The translations under genes were made by a program, and so were the position numbers. The notes under the pieces were generated by a model. It made no database searches, was not told the origin of the DNA, and was given only the letters and a program-made list of their open reading frames with translations. Shown here piece after piece: positions 53,171 to 61,702 of a DNA stretch of 64,000 nucleotides; position 1 is the first letter of the stretch, and each line of letters starts with the position of its first letter. The stretch lies in contig CAZMZF010000008.1 of NCBI GenBank assembly GCA_964570765.1, forward strand, positions 1 through 64,000, read 5' to 3'. This stretch comes from CAZMZF01 sp964570765. GTDB lineage: Bacteria; Zixibacteria; MSB-5A5; RBG-16-43-9.

Positions 53171-53251
53171 CTTCCTCCTCCGATCTTTTAATTGATGTTC
53201 TGAAACAAATAACAAACTAAACCAACTATAATTTACTAAAATTTCTCGATT

Positions 53252-53257
53252 TGTCAA
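53252..53257 (-). promoter_or_regulatory. Candidate -35 box of the gingipain-type gene
   Basis: Minus-strand TTGACA about 85 bases upstream of ATG 53170. An AATTAT lies 18 bases downstream of it and could be the -10. The rest of the gap to 53446 shows no gene or hairpin. Confidence 0.35.
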
Positions 53258-53446
53258 GCAAATTTTATATAGTTTCTCTTTATAAAATCGAACAATAGAC
53301 TAAAATACTTGAGTATATAAGTTCTCAGGGATTATGGTTTACCCTAACCCCTTGAAAATCAAGAGAATCCATTCGGAGCTCTAGTTAGTCAGGGTTACTC
53401 CTGAATCACTCTTTATGAAACTTTTCAAGGGTCTCCTACAAAATCC

Positions 53447-53475
53447 TTGACGGTTTAAAAGGATAAATATATACT
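53447..53475 (+). promoter_or_regulatory. Predicted promoter of the MFS gene
   Basis: TTGACG (53447-53452), 17 bases, TATACT (53470-53475). Confidence 0.6.
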
Positions 53476-53512
53476 GTTCTTAAATCTGTTTTTAGTATTG
53501 AGTATAAATTTT

Positions 53513-54718
53513 ATGGATAAGGAAAATAAAGAGGTTAAAAGTAAAAACGAGAACTTTTTTTTCGGAATAAAAAAGAATATCTTCTTCTTAGGCTTGGTAA
53601 GTTTCCTCACTGATGTCTCCTCAGATATGGTTTATCCTTTAATTCCAGTTTTTCTAACCGAAGTGCTCCATTCTAGCAAGGTATTTGTGGGATTAATCGA
53701 AGGAGTGGCAGAGAGCACTGCCAGTCTATTTAAGATTTTCTCCGGATGGTTTTCAGATAAGATCGGAAAAAGAAAACCGATAGTTATCCTGGGATATTCA
53801 CTTTCCTCAATTAGCAAGCCACTTTTAGCTTTAGTTACTTCTGGCTGGCAGGTTCTTTTCATAAGGTTTGGAGACAGGGTAGGAAAAGGGGTGCGAACCT
53901 CACCCCGGGATGCTCTAATCGCTGAATCTTCAGCCGAAAACAGAAGAGGAGCCTCTTTTGGGCTTCATCGGGCTATGGATTCTGCCGGGGCTATTATTGG
54001 TCCACTTTTAGCTTTCCTTTTATTGCCACTTTTGAATAAAAATTACAGGCATCTTTTTTTATTAGCCTCAATTCCAGCTTTTTTCTCAGTTTTGGTTTTG
54101 TTTCTGTGGGTGAAAGAGATAAAAATCAGAAAAAAAGAAAGTGTTATTTCGGAAAGAAAGAAGGGTATTAGTTTTGATAGTAAATTTAAAATTTTCATTC
54201 TTGTAGTAGCGATTTTTACCCTGGGTAATTCCAGCGATGCTTTTTTGTTTTTAAGAGCTAAAAGCTTAGGGGTGAATTTAATCTTTATCCCTTTGCTCTG
54301 GGGTTTTTTCAATTTAGTGTATACTTTATATTCTATTCCAGCCGGGATTTTATCAGATAGAATTGGTAGAAGAAAAATTATCCTTATAGGGTTTTCAGTT
54401 TATGGACTATCTTATTTAGGATTTGCCTTTGCTAAAAACTCTTTGCATATCTGGGCACTTTTTGCTTTATACGGTATATATTATGGAGTTTCAGATGGAG
54501 CCCTGCGGGCTTTTGTAGCTGATTTAGTTAAGGAGGAGGATAAAAGAGGAACTGCTTATGGGTTCTACCATGGGGCAGTGGGATTATGTGCTCTGCCTGC
54601 CAGCCTGATTATGGGTTTCCTCTGGCAGGGTTTTGGTGCAGCTGTGGCTTTCTCCTTTGGATCAATTCTGGCAATTATAGCCGGGATAGTTTTTTATTTC
54701 GGATTGGGAAAGAAGTAA
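53513..54718 (+). CDS. Major facilitator superfamily transporter
   Basis: 401 residues with 12 predicted membrane helices. The helix 2-3 loop motif is 'GWFSDKIGKRKPIV' and its counterpart in the second half is 'GILSDRIGRRKIIL'. 'FIRFGDRVGKGVRTSPRDALI' places it in a widespread but poorly characterised bacterial MFS subgroup. Substrate unknown. ATG 53513 is preferred to the upstream TTG at 53498. The next gene lies 50 bases downstream. Confidence 0.9.
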   Translation: MDKENKEVKSKNENFFFGIKKNIFFLGLVSFLTDVSSDMVYPLIPVFLTEVLHSSKVFVGLIEGVAESTASLFKIFSGWFSDKIGKRKPIVILGYSLSSISKPLLALVTSGWQVLFIRFGDRVGKGVRTSPRDALIAESSAENRRGASFGLHRAMDSAGAIIGPLLAFLLLPLLNKNYRHLFLLASIPAFFSVLVLFLWVKEIKIRKKESVISERKKGISFDSKFKIFILVVAIFTLGNSSDAFLFLRAKSLGVNLIFIPLLWGFFNLVYTLYSIPAGILSDRIGRRKIILIGFSVYGLSYLGFAFAKNSLHIWALFALYGIYYGVSDGALRAFVADLVKEEDKRGTAYGFYHGAVGLCALPASLIMGFLWQGFGAAVAFSFGSILAIIAGIVFYFGLGKK

Positions 54719-54770
54719 TGAATGGGTGGGGTTTGTCCCCGCCCGTGGGCGATTACAACAGGAGGTAGGT

Positions 54771-56093
54771 TTGCGTTATCACAATTTAAAAATGGCGATT
54801 TATATTTTAACTATATTGACGGTCCAGTCTGCATTTTGTCAAACTCCCCAGATAGATATAGCTTCATGTGATGTGACAGTAACCCTGGATTTACCCGATA
54901 GTCGGTTACTGGTCAGGGCTGGATTAACGCTTCACGGGGCTGATACCGTTAATGTAATCGATTTGATACTGAGTTCAGATGCAGAAATAAAGTCGGTGAA
55001 ATCTAAAACAAAAGGTGGCTGGATTGATCTTTCTTATAAATTCACGGGTAAAGATACTTTAAGCTTAACCATACCGCCTGCATTGAGATTGAATCGTGAT
55101 TTAAAAATAGATTTTGAGTACCATTTTCCGTCTGGTGGATTAAAAGATAGCCTGATGATTTTTGACCGGGGGAATCGCTGGTATCCTCTAATACTGGATG
55201 ATATTTTCGGGTTTAAGCTCAAGGTGGAAGTGCCGCCTGGTTATATTGTTTTTTCTGCGGGAGATTTGATTGAAAAGAAAACCTCAGCCGAGTATTCTCA
55301 ATTTACTTTTAAGAGCAAAATCCCGGTATTCAAACTGCCTCTGGTCATCGCAAAAACAGGGGTGTATAATAAGACTTTTAGAAAATGTAGCGGTAAAGAG
55401 ATTTATTTTTATTCTACTTCAGTTGATAAAGAGGTAAAGGAAAAAATCATTTCCGAAGCCTGCGCTGCTTTAAAGTTCTATAATGAATATATCGGAGAAT
55501 ACCCGCATAATCGCCTGACCCTGGTTGAGATCCCTGAAATGGAAGGAACGAATATAGCAAGCGGTTTTTTAATGATCGGCTCGACGTTCATCGAAACATT
55601 CAAGCAAGGCTATTACGATAATCTTCATTTATCCATCGCGGCTCAATGGACTGCTGCCGGGGTATTTTTTAAACTTTTTGGAAAAGGGTTCTGGTTTTTC
55701 CAGTTATCCTTGCCCCATTATTTAAGGCTTATCTATCTTGAGCGAACAAAAGGAGAGGATGCTTTTATCACTGGATTAAATCAGGGACTGGATACATATA
55801 AAGAATTTGCTAACACAGATAAGGATATGCCGATAATCGAGGTCGACTTCCTGAATACAAAGGAAAAGGGTGCGATCATTTATGGAAAAGGTCCTTATAT
55901 CCTGGACAAAGTGCGGAATGAAATAGGGGATGAAAACTGGAATAAACTGATCAGGGATATTTATAAAGATTTCAAAGGGAAAATTTTATACTATGAGGAT
56001 TTTATAAAATATCTTTCCAAATACGATAGGGACGGGAAATGTGTATCAAAATTTGAGAAAATGTTATCTGAAACAGGTCTGAATGGGGATTAA
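54771..56093 (+). CDS. M1-aminopeptidase-like protein without the zinc site
   Basis: About 440 residues from TTG 54771 (GGAGG five bases upstream), with a signal peptide 'MAIYILTILTVQSAFC'. The N-terminal half is an M1-like beta domain ('VTLDLPDSRLLVRAGLTLHG'), and the helical C-terminal half follows the catalytic region of M1 peptidases. Where these have HExxH-x-W, here it reads 'LHLSIAAQWTAAG', so both His and the Glu are gone. 'PEMEGTNIASGFLMI' takes the place of the GxMEN region. It is probably a non-catalytic homologue. The frame upstream of 54771 is repeat sequence (GGGTGGGGTTTGTCCCCGCC). Confidence 0.75.
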   Translation: MRYHNLKMAIYILTILTVQSAFCQTPQIDIASCDVTVTLDLPDSRLLVRAGLTLHGADTVNVIDLILSSDAEIKSVKSKTKGGWIDLSYKFTGKDTLSLTIPPALRLNRDLKIDFEYHFPSGGLKDSLMIFDRGNRWYPLILDDIFGFKLKVEVPPGYIVFSAGDLIEKKTSAEYSQFTFKSKIPVFKLPLVIAKTGVYNKTFRKCSGKEIYFYSTSVDKEVKEKIISEACAALKFYNEYIGEYPHNRLTLVEIPEMEGTNIASGFLMIGSTFIETFKQGYYDNLHLSIAAQWTAAGVFFKLFGKGFWFFQLSLPHYLRLIYLERTKGEDAFITGLNQGLDTYKEFANTDKDMPIIEVDFLNTKEKGAIIYGKGPYILDKVRNEIGDENWNKLIRDIYKDFKGKILYYEDFIKYLSKYDRDGKCVSKFEKMLSETGLNGD

Positions 56094-56214
56094 TAGTTCG
56101 AAGGGATATAGAAGAGAATATATGAGGAACAAAATATACGTGGATGGGGCTTGTTCCCGCCCGCGGGCAACCCTGATCCCGCTTACTTCGGGACAAGCAG
56201 GGTCATTCAACAAC

Positions 56215-56709
56215 TTGCATCTACCAAAACCACTGGCAGTCACCTGCAATAATATCGGGAGGATTTCTATTATCATATTCTTCTTTTTGCTGGTAAGCTG
56301 TGCCTCTTATCCCAGATATACCACTCACCTTTCTACTTATACTCCTCAGGAGACTAAAATAGATAAAGTCAAGATGACCAGGATAATAGAGTCATATTTA
56401 GGAGAGCCTTATTCCAAGTATGATTGCTCAGCCCTGGTGCATGAGGTTTATCGCAGATATTCAGGAATTTCTCTGCCCTCAGGTACTGAAAATCTTTACA
56501 AAATAGTGAAGAAAATTGACAGGGAGAATCTTTCCTTTGGTGATTTAGTCTTTTTCACTGAGGATGGTTTTACCCCTTTCCACGTGGGAATCTATATCGG
56601 GGATAACCGGTTTGTCCATTCGTCTTCCTCCCAAGGGGTGATTATCTCTTCCCTGGATGAAAAATATTATGCGAAAAGATATTTAGGGGGTAGAAGGGTG
56701 ATACAGTAA
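56215..56709 (+). CDS. NlpC/P60 family lipoprotein (cell-wall peptidase)
   Basis: NlpC/P60 domain with catalytic Cys in 'YDCSALVHEVYRRYSG', His in 'PFHVGIYIGDNRFVH', and 'LSFGDLVFF' between. It would cut gamma-D-Glu-diaminopimelate bonds. A lipobox 'LLVSC' is preceded by a hydrophobic run. The start is uncertain. ATG 56083 and ATG 56122 would put about 70 or 57 residues, mostly repeat-encoded, before the lipobox. TTG 56215 gives a 29-residue signal. A GGGAGG just before 'ATTTCTATTATC' hints at an ATT start instead. A repeat seems to have inserted upstream of the old start. Confidence 0.8.
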   Translation: MHLPKPLAVTCNNIGRISIIIFFFLLVSCASYPRYTTHLSTYTPQETKIDKVKMTRIIESYLGEPYSKYDCSALVHEVYRRYSGISLPSGTENLYKIVKKIDRENLSFGDLVFFTEDGFTPFHVGIYIGDNRFVHSSSSQGVIISSLDEKYYAKRYLGGRRVIQ

Positions 56710-56751
56710 AAAAAAGTTCAAAGGCTCAAAAGTTCAATGGTTCAAGGGGAA

Positions 56752-56830
56752 AACCTCACCCTTAGTTACTCTCCTTTCCTATCCTACGGATCCCTTTCGG
56801 GACGGATCCGTTTCACGGAAGAAAAGAGAG
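56752..56830. repeat. CTC-rich repeat with GGATCC centre
   Basis: CCTCACCCTTAGTTACTCTC then CTTTCCTATCCTACGGATCC ... GGACGGATCCGTTTCACGGA then AGAAAAGAGAGGGG. The ends are complementary (CTCTCCTTTCC / GGAAGAAAAGAGAG). Related to 47655-47715. Confidence 0.55.
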
Positions 56831-56838
56831 GGGAAACT

Positions 56839-57996
56839 CTACTGAAAACTCAATTTGATATTCACAATTTCCGGTCTGTTGCCGATACGCACTGGAGGAC
56901 CCCAGGTGCCAACACCGGAGGAGACATATATCTGTGTATTATCTTTCTTTTTATATCCCCAGCTTACTTCATAAATCATATTGGTGATATAATTAAAGGG
57001 CCAGAGCTGGCCTTGATGGGTATGGCCTGAAATCTGAAGGTCTACGCCGTTTTCAACTCCTTGGTCCAGATTGAAGGGCTGATGATCCAATAAAATGAGA
57101 GGATAACTCTTATTGACTTTGGTCAGTAACTCTTCCAGTGGTTTTCTCATCTTACCGGTAAAGCTTTTTATACCTCTATCTTCCCTGCCTATTATATAAA
57201 AGCTGTTGTTGATTTTTATTGCACTATCCCTCAAGACTGTTACATTGTGGTCTTCCAGATATTTACATGCTTTTTCAACTCCTCCGATATATTCATGATT
57301 GCCGGTGATGGCAATGACTCCGAATGTCGATTTTATGTTCCTGAGTGCCTGGCCCAGGTTATATTTGATGACCGGAGCTAAATCCTCATCCATAATGTCT
57401 CCAGGCAAAAGGACAATATCAGGCTTAAGTTGATTTATCCGGTCAACGATCTGATTAAATCTCGATTTACCAATTAGAGTTCCAAGATGGATGTCTGAGG
57501 CAATCACGAGGTTTACTGTTTTTGTGTCATCAACTGATTTAGGGATGGTCAAATGAAGTGTTTTCATGCGGGGGTTTAGTGAGTTTATATGTCCTGCAGT
57601 GATCAGGATTGTAACAACCCCGATGGATACCAGAGCTATAATCTGCTTTGCCCTGGCATAGTCATCGGTTATGAAAGATGGAAAAAAAGGGAACAAGTGA
57701 TTAAACAGCCTTAAAAAATCTAATAGCAGGATAATCAGAAAAAAGTAGAGCATCGCAGATAGCCAGAAAGAGCCGATCCATATCATTACATTGCTGGGTA
57801 TGGCAAGCCAGAATCTCTCCAATACCCTCCCAGCGATAAAAGAGAAAGCAAGAATCAGGAATAATATCAGATAATATACTCTCAGAGGAGAACTCGGGGG
57901 GATTGATTGCCATCCTCTAATAAAAATATAATAGTTGACCAGTCCGTAAATTGTAAAGAAGATGGTAAAAAACAGGATGAAATTTATGGTTTTCAT
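56839..57996 (-). CDS. Membrane-anchored metallophosphoesterase (YkuE/YaeI-like)
   Basis: 385 residues: four membrane helices (about 1-135), then a calcineurin-type phosphoesterase domain. Metal-binding motifs are complete: 'IASDIHLG' (D-x-H), 'LPGDIMD' (G-D), 'ITGNHEY' (GNHE), 'LLDHQPF' and 'ISGHTHQGQ' (GHTH). Members act on membrane-related phosphoesters, for instance YaeI/LpxG-type enzymes. A role on a lipid A precursor such as UDP-diacylglucosamine is possible but unproven. Confidence 0.88.
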   Translation of the reverse strand: MKTINFILFFTIFFTIYGLVNYYIFIRGWQSIPPSSPLRVYYLILFLILAFSFIAGRVLERFWLAIPSNVMIWIGSFWLSAMLYFFLIILLLDFLRLFNHLFPFFPSFITDDYARAKQIIALVSIGVVTILITAGHINSLNPRMKTLHLTIPKSVDDTKTVNLVIASDIHLGTLIGKSRFNQIVDRINQLKPDIVLLPGDIMDEDLAPVIKYNLGQALRNIKSTFGVIAITGNHEYIGGVEKACKYLEDHNVTVLRDSAIKINNSFYIIGREDRGIKSFTGKMRKPLEELLTKVNKSYPLILLDHQPFNLDQGVENGVDLQISGHTHQGQLWPFNYITNMIYEVSWGYKKKDNTQIYVSSGVGTWGPPVRIGNRPEIVNIKLSFQ

Positions 57997-58017
57997 TGGT
58001 AGTGTTTAAAAAAGTCT

Positions 58018-58086
58018 GTAGGGGCGACCCATCCTTCGGCTTCGCTCAGGACAGTGAGCTTGTCGAACTGCCGGGTCGCCCCTACA
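58018..58086. repeat. GTAGGGGCGACCC hairpin split by a second repeat
   Basis: The arms TGTAGGGGCGACCC and GGGTCGCCCCTACA are those of 31410 and 39407. Instead of the usual three-base loop they enclose about 40 bases of another repeat (CCTTCGGCTTCGCTCAGGAC .. GAGCTTGTCGAACTG). Confidence 0.8.
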
Positions 58087-58145
58087 AAGAAATTTCTACT
58101 CCTGCTTAAAAGGCGAATCACTTTGACTCGTAATTCTCTATATAG

Positions 58146-58622
58146 TCATTTAAGATTCTTTATAAAATCTATGATCTCATTCATATCCGGTAGCTGGCTT
58201 ATCTCATAGACCTTGAAAAATACGATTTTCTGATTTTCGTCAATAATTATATTTGCCCGCTCTGAGAATCCGTTTTTCTCCCGGAAGATGCCATACCGTT
58301 TTGCTACCTCGCCGTGGGGCCAGAAATCTGATAATAGAGGGGTGTTCTCTATACCCAGACTTTTAGCCCAGGCTTTTTTGGATGGTACCGTATCAACGCT
58401 CATTCCAAAGGCTATGGTGTTCAATGAATCTAAAATCTCTTTATTTTCTTCCAGGGATTTCATCTGTTTGGCACATACATCAGTCCAGGCAAGAGGGTGG
58501 AAAGAAAGGAGAATTCTTTTGCCACTAAATGAAGACAACTTAAAATCTTTTCCGTTCTGATCTTTCAAGGTAAAATCTTTTGCGATCTTTCCAATTTCAT
58601 TTTTTCTTTCTTCTGCTGGCAT
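58146..58622 (-). CDS. Peroxiredoxin (AhpC/TSA family)
   Basis: 158 residues, thioredoxin fold, cytosolic. The peroxidatic site is P43-x3-T47-x2-C50 ('HPLAWTDVCAKQM') with the catalytic Arg in 'FSERANIII'. No resolving Cys is seen in the remaining sequence, so it would be a 1-Cys type that needs an outside thiol. It reduces hydroperoxides. A single gene on the minus strand. Confidence 0.93.
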   Translation of the reverse strand: MPAEERKNEIGKIAKDFTLKDQNGKDFKLSSFSGKRILLSFHPLAWTDVCAKQMKSLEENKEILDSLNTIAFGMSVDTVPSKKAWAKSLGIENTPLLSDFWPHGEVAKRYGIFREKNGFSERANIIIDENQKIVFFKVYEISQLPDMNEIIDFIKNLK

Positions 58623-59058
58623 TTTTACCTCCGTTTGTTATTTTTTAAACTTTTGGAAAATTAGTTATAGAAATGCAAAACTTAAATTATCTAAATAAAT
58701 TTTACTCTTCAATATTTATTTACGGGAATTATACTTTTTTAGGAGGAAATTTCTTTTTCAAAATGATTGTTTTTACTTCAGGGACCAAGTCAACATTTGT
58801 TTTAGAAACTTAGCTTTTAATACTCAAACTCAAAACCCCAGACTTTAAAATGTATTTAAAGTATCCCCTTGAGATGGGTTTCGCAACCGATTATCTTATA
58901 TTAAAATAGTAGTTGTGATTCAGTAGCCCTGTGCTTCTGACCTAATCTGACTTCGCTCAAAGTGTTTTCCATTCCGAATAAAAAAGTGGGAACTCAGTTG
59001 TGTTGGTGGTGTAAAACATAGTATATTGTCGAAAATCCTTTAAGGAGAGGAGAAAGCA
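58623..59058. other. AT-rich gap before the serine hydrolase gene
   Basis: No gene or clear hairpin. The divergent promoters of the peroxiredoxin and hydrolase genes must lie here. TATATT at about 59021 may be the -10 of the latter, with only a poor -35. AAGGAGAGGAG at 59042 is the ribosome site. Confidence 0.45.
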
Positions 59059-60474
59059 ATGAAAAAAAGCTTTACAGCATCTATATCACTGATAGCGATT
59101 TTGGTTTTCGCTGGTGTGGTGTGTGCTGGTGAGGAAGCAGCGGTTCGCTTTCCTGAGACCAGCGCTGGAAAGCGGGCTGAATCGTATTTCAGCGCATTCA
59201 ACAGCAGCAACGAGAATGAAATGCGAACATATCTGGAGCAGAACATCGCTCCCAGCAACCTTAAGGAGCGTCCCATCGAAGAACGCATGGCTGTATACCG
59301 GCAGCTTAAGAGCGACCTGGAGACATTAGAGCCAGTAAAAATCCTCAAGGAGAGCACGGATGCGATCAAGCTGGTTGCTCGCTCTGCAAAGGAGACGTGG
59401 CTTGAGCTTGTCTTCGAGTTCGAAAAGAGTGCGCCTTATAAGCTCCTCGGCATAAGGATCATGCGCCTGGATGAGCCGCCTGATCTTAGCGCTCCGACGA
59501 GCCCGATAACCGAAGTGGAGATGCTAAAGGAGCTCGAGAATTTCATGGAAGGGATCTCACTTGAGGATGAGTTCTCCGGAGTGGTTCTGCTCGCGAAAGG
59601 GGAGAAGCCAATCTTCCGGAAAGCTTATGGCCTGGCGAGCAAAGAATACAACATCCCTAACCGTGTCGATACGCGCTTTAACTTAGGTTCGATCAACAAA
59701 TTCCTGACTCGCATCGCGATTGAGCAGCTCGAGGGAAAAGGAGAACTCAGATTTGAGGACCCAATCAAAAACCATCTTCCAGACTTTCCCAATAAAGAAG
59801 CGGCTGAGAAGGTAACGATCCGCCATCTGCTGGACATGACTTCCGGAATAGGAGATTTCTTTGGCGAGAAGTATCAGTCCACTCCGAAGGATCGGATCAG
59901 GACCCTGTCTGACTATCTACTGCTCTTTGGGAATGAGCCACTCCTGTTCGAGCCAGGCACGAATCGCCAGTACTCTAATGGCGGGTACATAGTCCTTGGG
60001 TTAATCATAGAAAAGGTGAGCGGACAGACCTATTTCGATTACGTCCGCGATCATATCTATAAGATTGCTGGAATGGAGAACATGACCCACCTCGAGGCTG
60101 ACGTGCCAACGGAGAACGTGGCGAGTGGTTATACCAACAACTGGGATGAAAACGATCATCCCGGCGAGCCCAGGCGCAATAACATCTACACACGTCCTGC
60201 ATGTGGAAGCTCTGCGGGAGGTGGGTATTCCACAGCTGACGATCTTTTGAAACTGGTTGTTGCACTCAAGAAGAACGAGCTCTCGGCACCCAAAACTTCG
60301 GAGGAAATAAACCAACACGGCATCGCCATCGCGGGTGGGGCTCCCGGAATTAATGCCCTGGTGGAATCCAACCCCGAAACCGGCTACGTAATCATCGTTC
60401 TTTCGAATTACGACCCGCCAGCAGTGGACAAGGTTGCACGCAAGATCAACTCGTTCCTTGAGCGCTTGAAATAA
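59059..60474 (+). CDS. Secreted beta-lactamase-family (class C-like) serine hydrolase
   Basis: 471 residues. Signal peptide to 'VCA', an N-terminal domain of about 120 residues of the kind fused to such hydrolases, then the beta-lactamase/PBP4*-like domain (about 160-470). The S-x-x-K is Ser211-x-x-Lys214 ('GSINKF'), the Y-x-N is Tyr305-Ser-Asn307 ('YSNGGY'), and 'AIAGGAPGINAL' replaces the K-T-G region. It is likely an esterase or D-aminopeptidase rather than a true lactamase. Codons ending in G or C are much more frequent than in neighbours, suggesting recent transfer. Confidence 0.92.
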   Translation: MKKSFTASISLIAILVFAGVVCAGEEAAVRFPETSAGKRAESYFSAFNSSNENEMRTYLEQNIAPSNLKERPIEERMAVYRQLKSDLETLEPVKILKESTDAIKLVARSAKETWLELVFEFEKSAPYKLLGIRIMRLDEPPDLSAPTSPITEVEMLKELENFMEGISLEDEFSGVVLLAKGEKPIFRKAYGLASKEYNIPNRVDTRFNLGSINKFLTRIAIEQLEGKGELRFEDPIKNHLPDFPNKEAAEKVTIRHLLDMTSGIGDFFGEKYQSTPKDRIRTLSDYLLLFGNEPLLFEPGTNRQYSNGGYIVLGLIIEKVSGQTYFDYVRDHIYKIAGMENMTHLEADVPTENVASGYTNNWDENDHPGEPRRNNIYTRPACGSSAGGGYSTADDLLKLVVALKKNELSAPKTSEEINQHGIAIAGGAPGINALVESNPETGYVIIVLSNYDPPAVDKVARKINSFLERLK

Positions 60475-60650
60475 CATCATAGGTAAGGTGCTCTGCGTCC
60501 AGACGGGCTCCCCTAAGCACCTGAAAATCAATAGTATCAGGAGTGTGGCGCTCCTGTACTACTTACTGCTTTTGCAAGATTTTAAGAATAGATAAAAGGA
60601 GGAGTAATTAGAATAGTTCAGGATCCCGTGCTCTAGACAATTTTTTACTG

Positions 60651-61358
60651 TTAGTTTGCTTCTTCTTTCCTTTCTATCTTCCGATCTGGTATGTTTCGCT
60701 CATGTTTTTGGTTCCATAATTGTCCTTTATCCTTCAGACGCTTAGCCACTTCTAAACCAATAGGTGTCAAGGAAAGCTGTCGAATATCTTCTCCTTCAAG
60801 TATGATCAAACCTGAAGAAATAAGAGCTTTAACATCATCTTTAAAAGACTCATGATATTCCCATTTGTCAACTATCTCATCCCATTTGTTACGGTACATG
60901 TATATCTCCGACAAGGCACGACTTCTCTCAAATCTCACCATCAATTGTGAGATTTCAGACTCTTTCAAGATATTTATGACTTTCTCTTGTTTATTGGTTG
61001 TACTTGCGGAGACCTTAGATACGATTTCATCTGCCAGATGCGATAATTGTTTCTCGATATCGATAATATTTGGTTGCACTGATGACGGAGAGTATTTTCT
61101 TTCCAAATATTTCGAGTAGAAAGTGTCTTCCTGCATCTCTGGACGAAATTTTGTCTGAAGTAAGAAAAGGCTGATAATGAACATAGGGACGTTGAGAACA
61201 GCAGCAAACGTTAAAACCACGCTAAGCCATTGAGGTGAGTGGAGAAGACCAGCGGCGGTCAGAAAACTACCGTTTATTACCGCAAGGCCAGCAAGCCATG
61301 CAGCTAGAAGTTGTATCGGTTTTGTAATCTTGTGAGGAACGATTTCGGGATTACTCAT
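60651..61358 (-). CDS. Membrane protein with C-terminal winged-helix-like domain, unknown function
   Basis: 235 residues. Two membrane helices near the N-terminus (about 15-35 and 44-67) are followed by a coiled, charged middle (about 95-150). The C-terminal region, 'SFKDDVKALISSGLIILEGEDIRQLSLTPIGLEVAKRL', looks like a winged helix-turn-helix. It may be a membrane-bound sensor or the effector-associated part of an uncharacterised system. I do not recognise the family. Base composition is closer to the serine hydrolase gene than to the operon genes. Confidence 0.75.
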   Translation of the reverse strand: MSNPEIVPHKITKPIQLLAAWLAGLAVINGSFLTAAGLLHSPQWLSVVLTFAAVLNVPMFIISLFLLQTKFRPEMQEDTFYSKYLERKYSPSSVQPNIIDIEKQLSHLADEIVSKVSASTTNKQEKVINILKESEISQLMVRFERSRALSEIYMYRNKWDEIVDKWEYHESFKDDVKALISSGLIILEGEDIRQLSLTPIGLEVAKRLKDKGQLWNQKHERNIPDRKIERKEEAN

Positions 61359-61567
61359 AGTATCTCCTCTAACAAACTATTGATTATAGGGTTTCCATAT
61401 AATAACCTTTATGTGCCTTGATAGTAGCCAAAGATATCCAACTATGTTGCGCGCGATCTGCGATTTTCACATAGTTAATCAGTTTTTTAGTTATCACACT
61501 GAATATTATATAGTTTATAAAAACATCCCTGCCTTAGTGTTTATATAAGATTCTTTTGTTTAATTAT

Positions 61568-61596
61568 ATTTTAATAATTCGCTCGTGAATTGTCAA
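61568..61596 (-). promoter_or_regulatory. Predicted promoter upstream of the membrane protein gene
   Basis: Minus strand TTGACA (61596-61591), 17 bases, TAAAAT (61573-61568). It is about 210 bases from the start codon. The 5' leader would be long and shows no recognised RNA motif. Confidence 0.5.
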
Positions 61597-61633
61597 GGTT
61601 AATTCTAAAGAAAATCGTAGAAAGGTAGGTTAG

Positions 61634-61657
61634 GGGATTCGAACCCGCGACCCTCAG
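61634..61657 (-). repeat. Relic of a tRNA 3' part
   Basis: These 24 bases match the T-arm and variable-loop part of the tRNA-His gene at 62646-62669 with one mismatch, in the same orientation. The acceptor and anticodon parts do not match, and the T stem has lost a pair, so it is not a gene. Confidence 0.6.
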
Positions 61658-61702
61658 TAGTTGCTGGTCAAGAACCCAACTTCCTCATAACTTCTGAAGT
61701 CC

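Noticed and set aside
59059..60474. Antibiotic-resistance beta-lactamase
   Set aside because: The S-x-x-K and Y-x-N motifs are shared with many esterases and D-peptidases of the family, and the N-terminal extra domain does not fit a true class C enzyme.
60001..60531. 176-residue frame opposite the serine hydrolase
   Set aside because: A result of the GC-rich codon bias of the real gene; no ribosome site or known domain.
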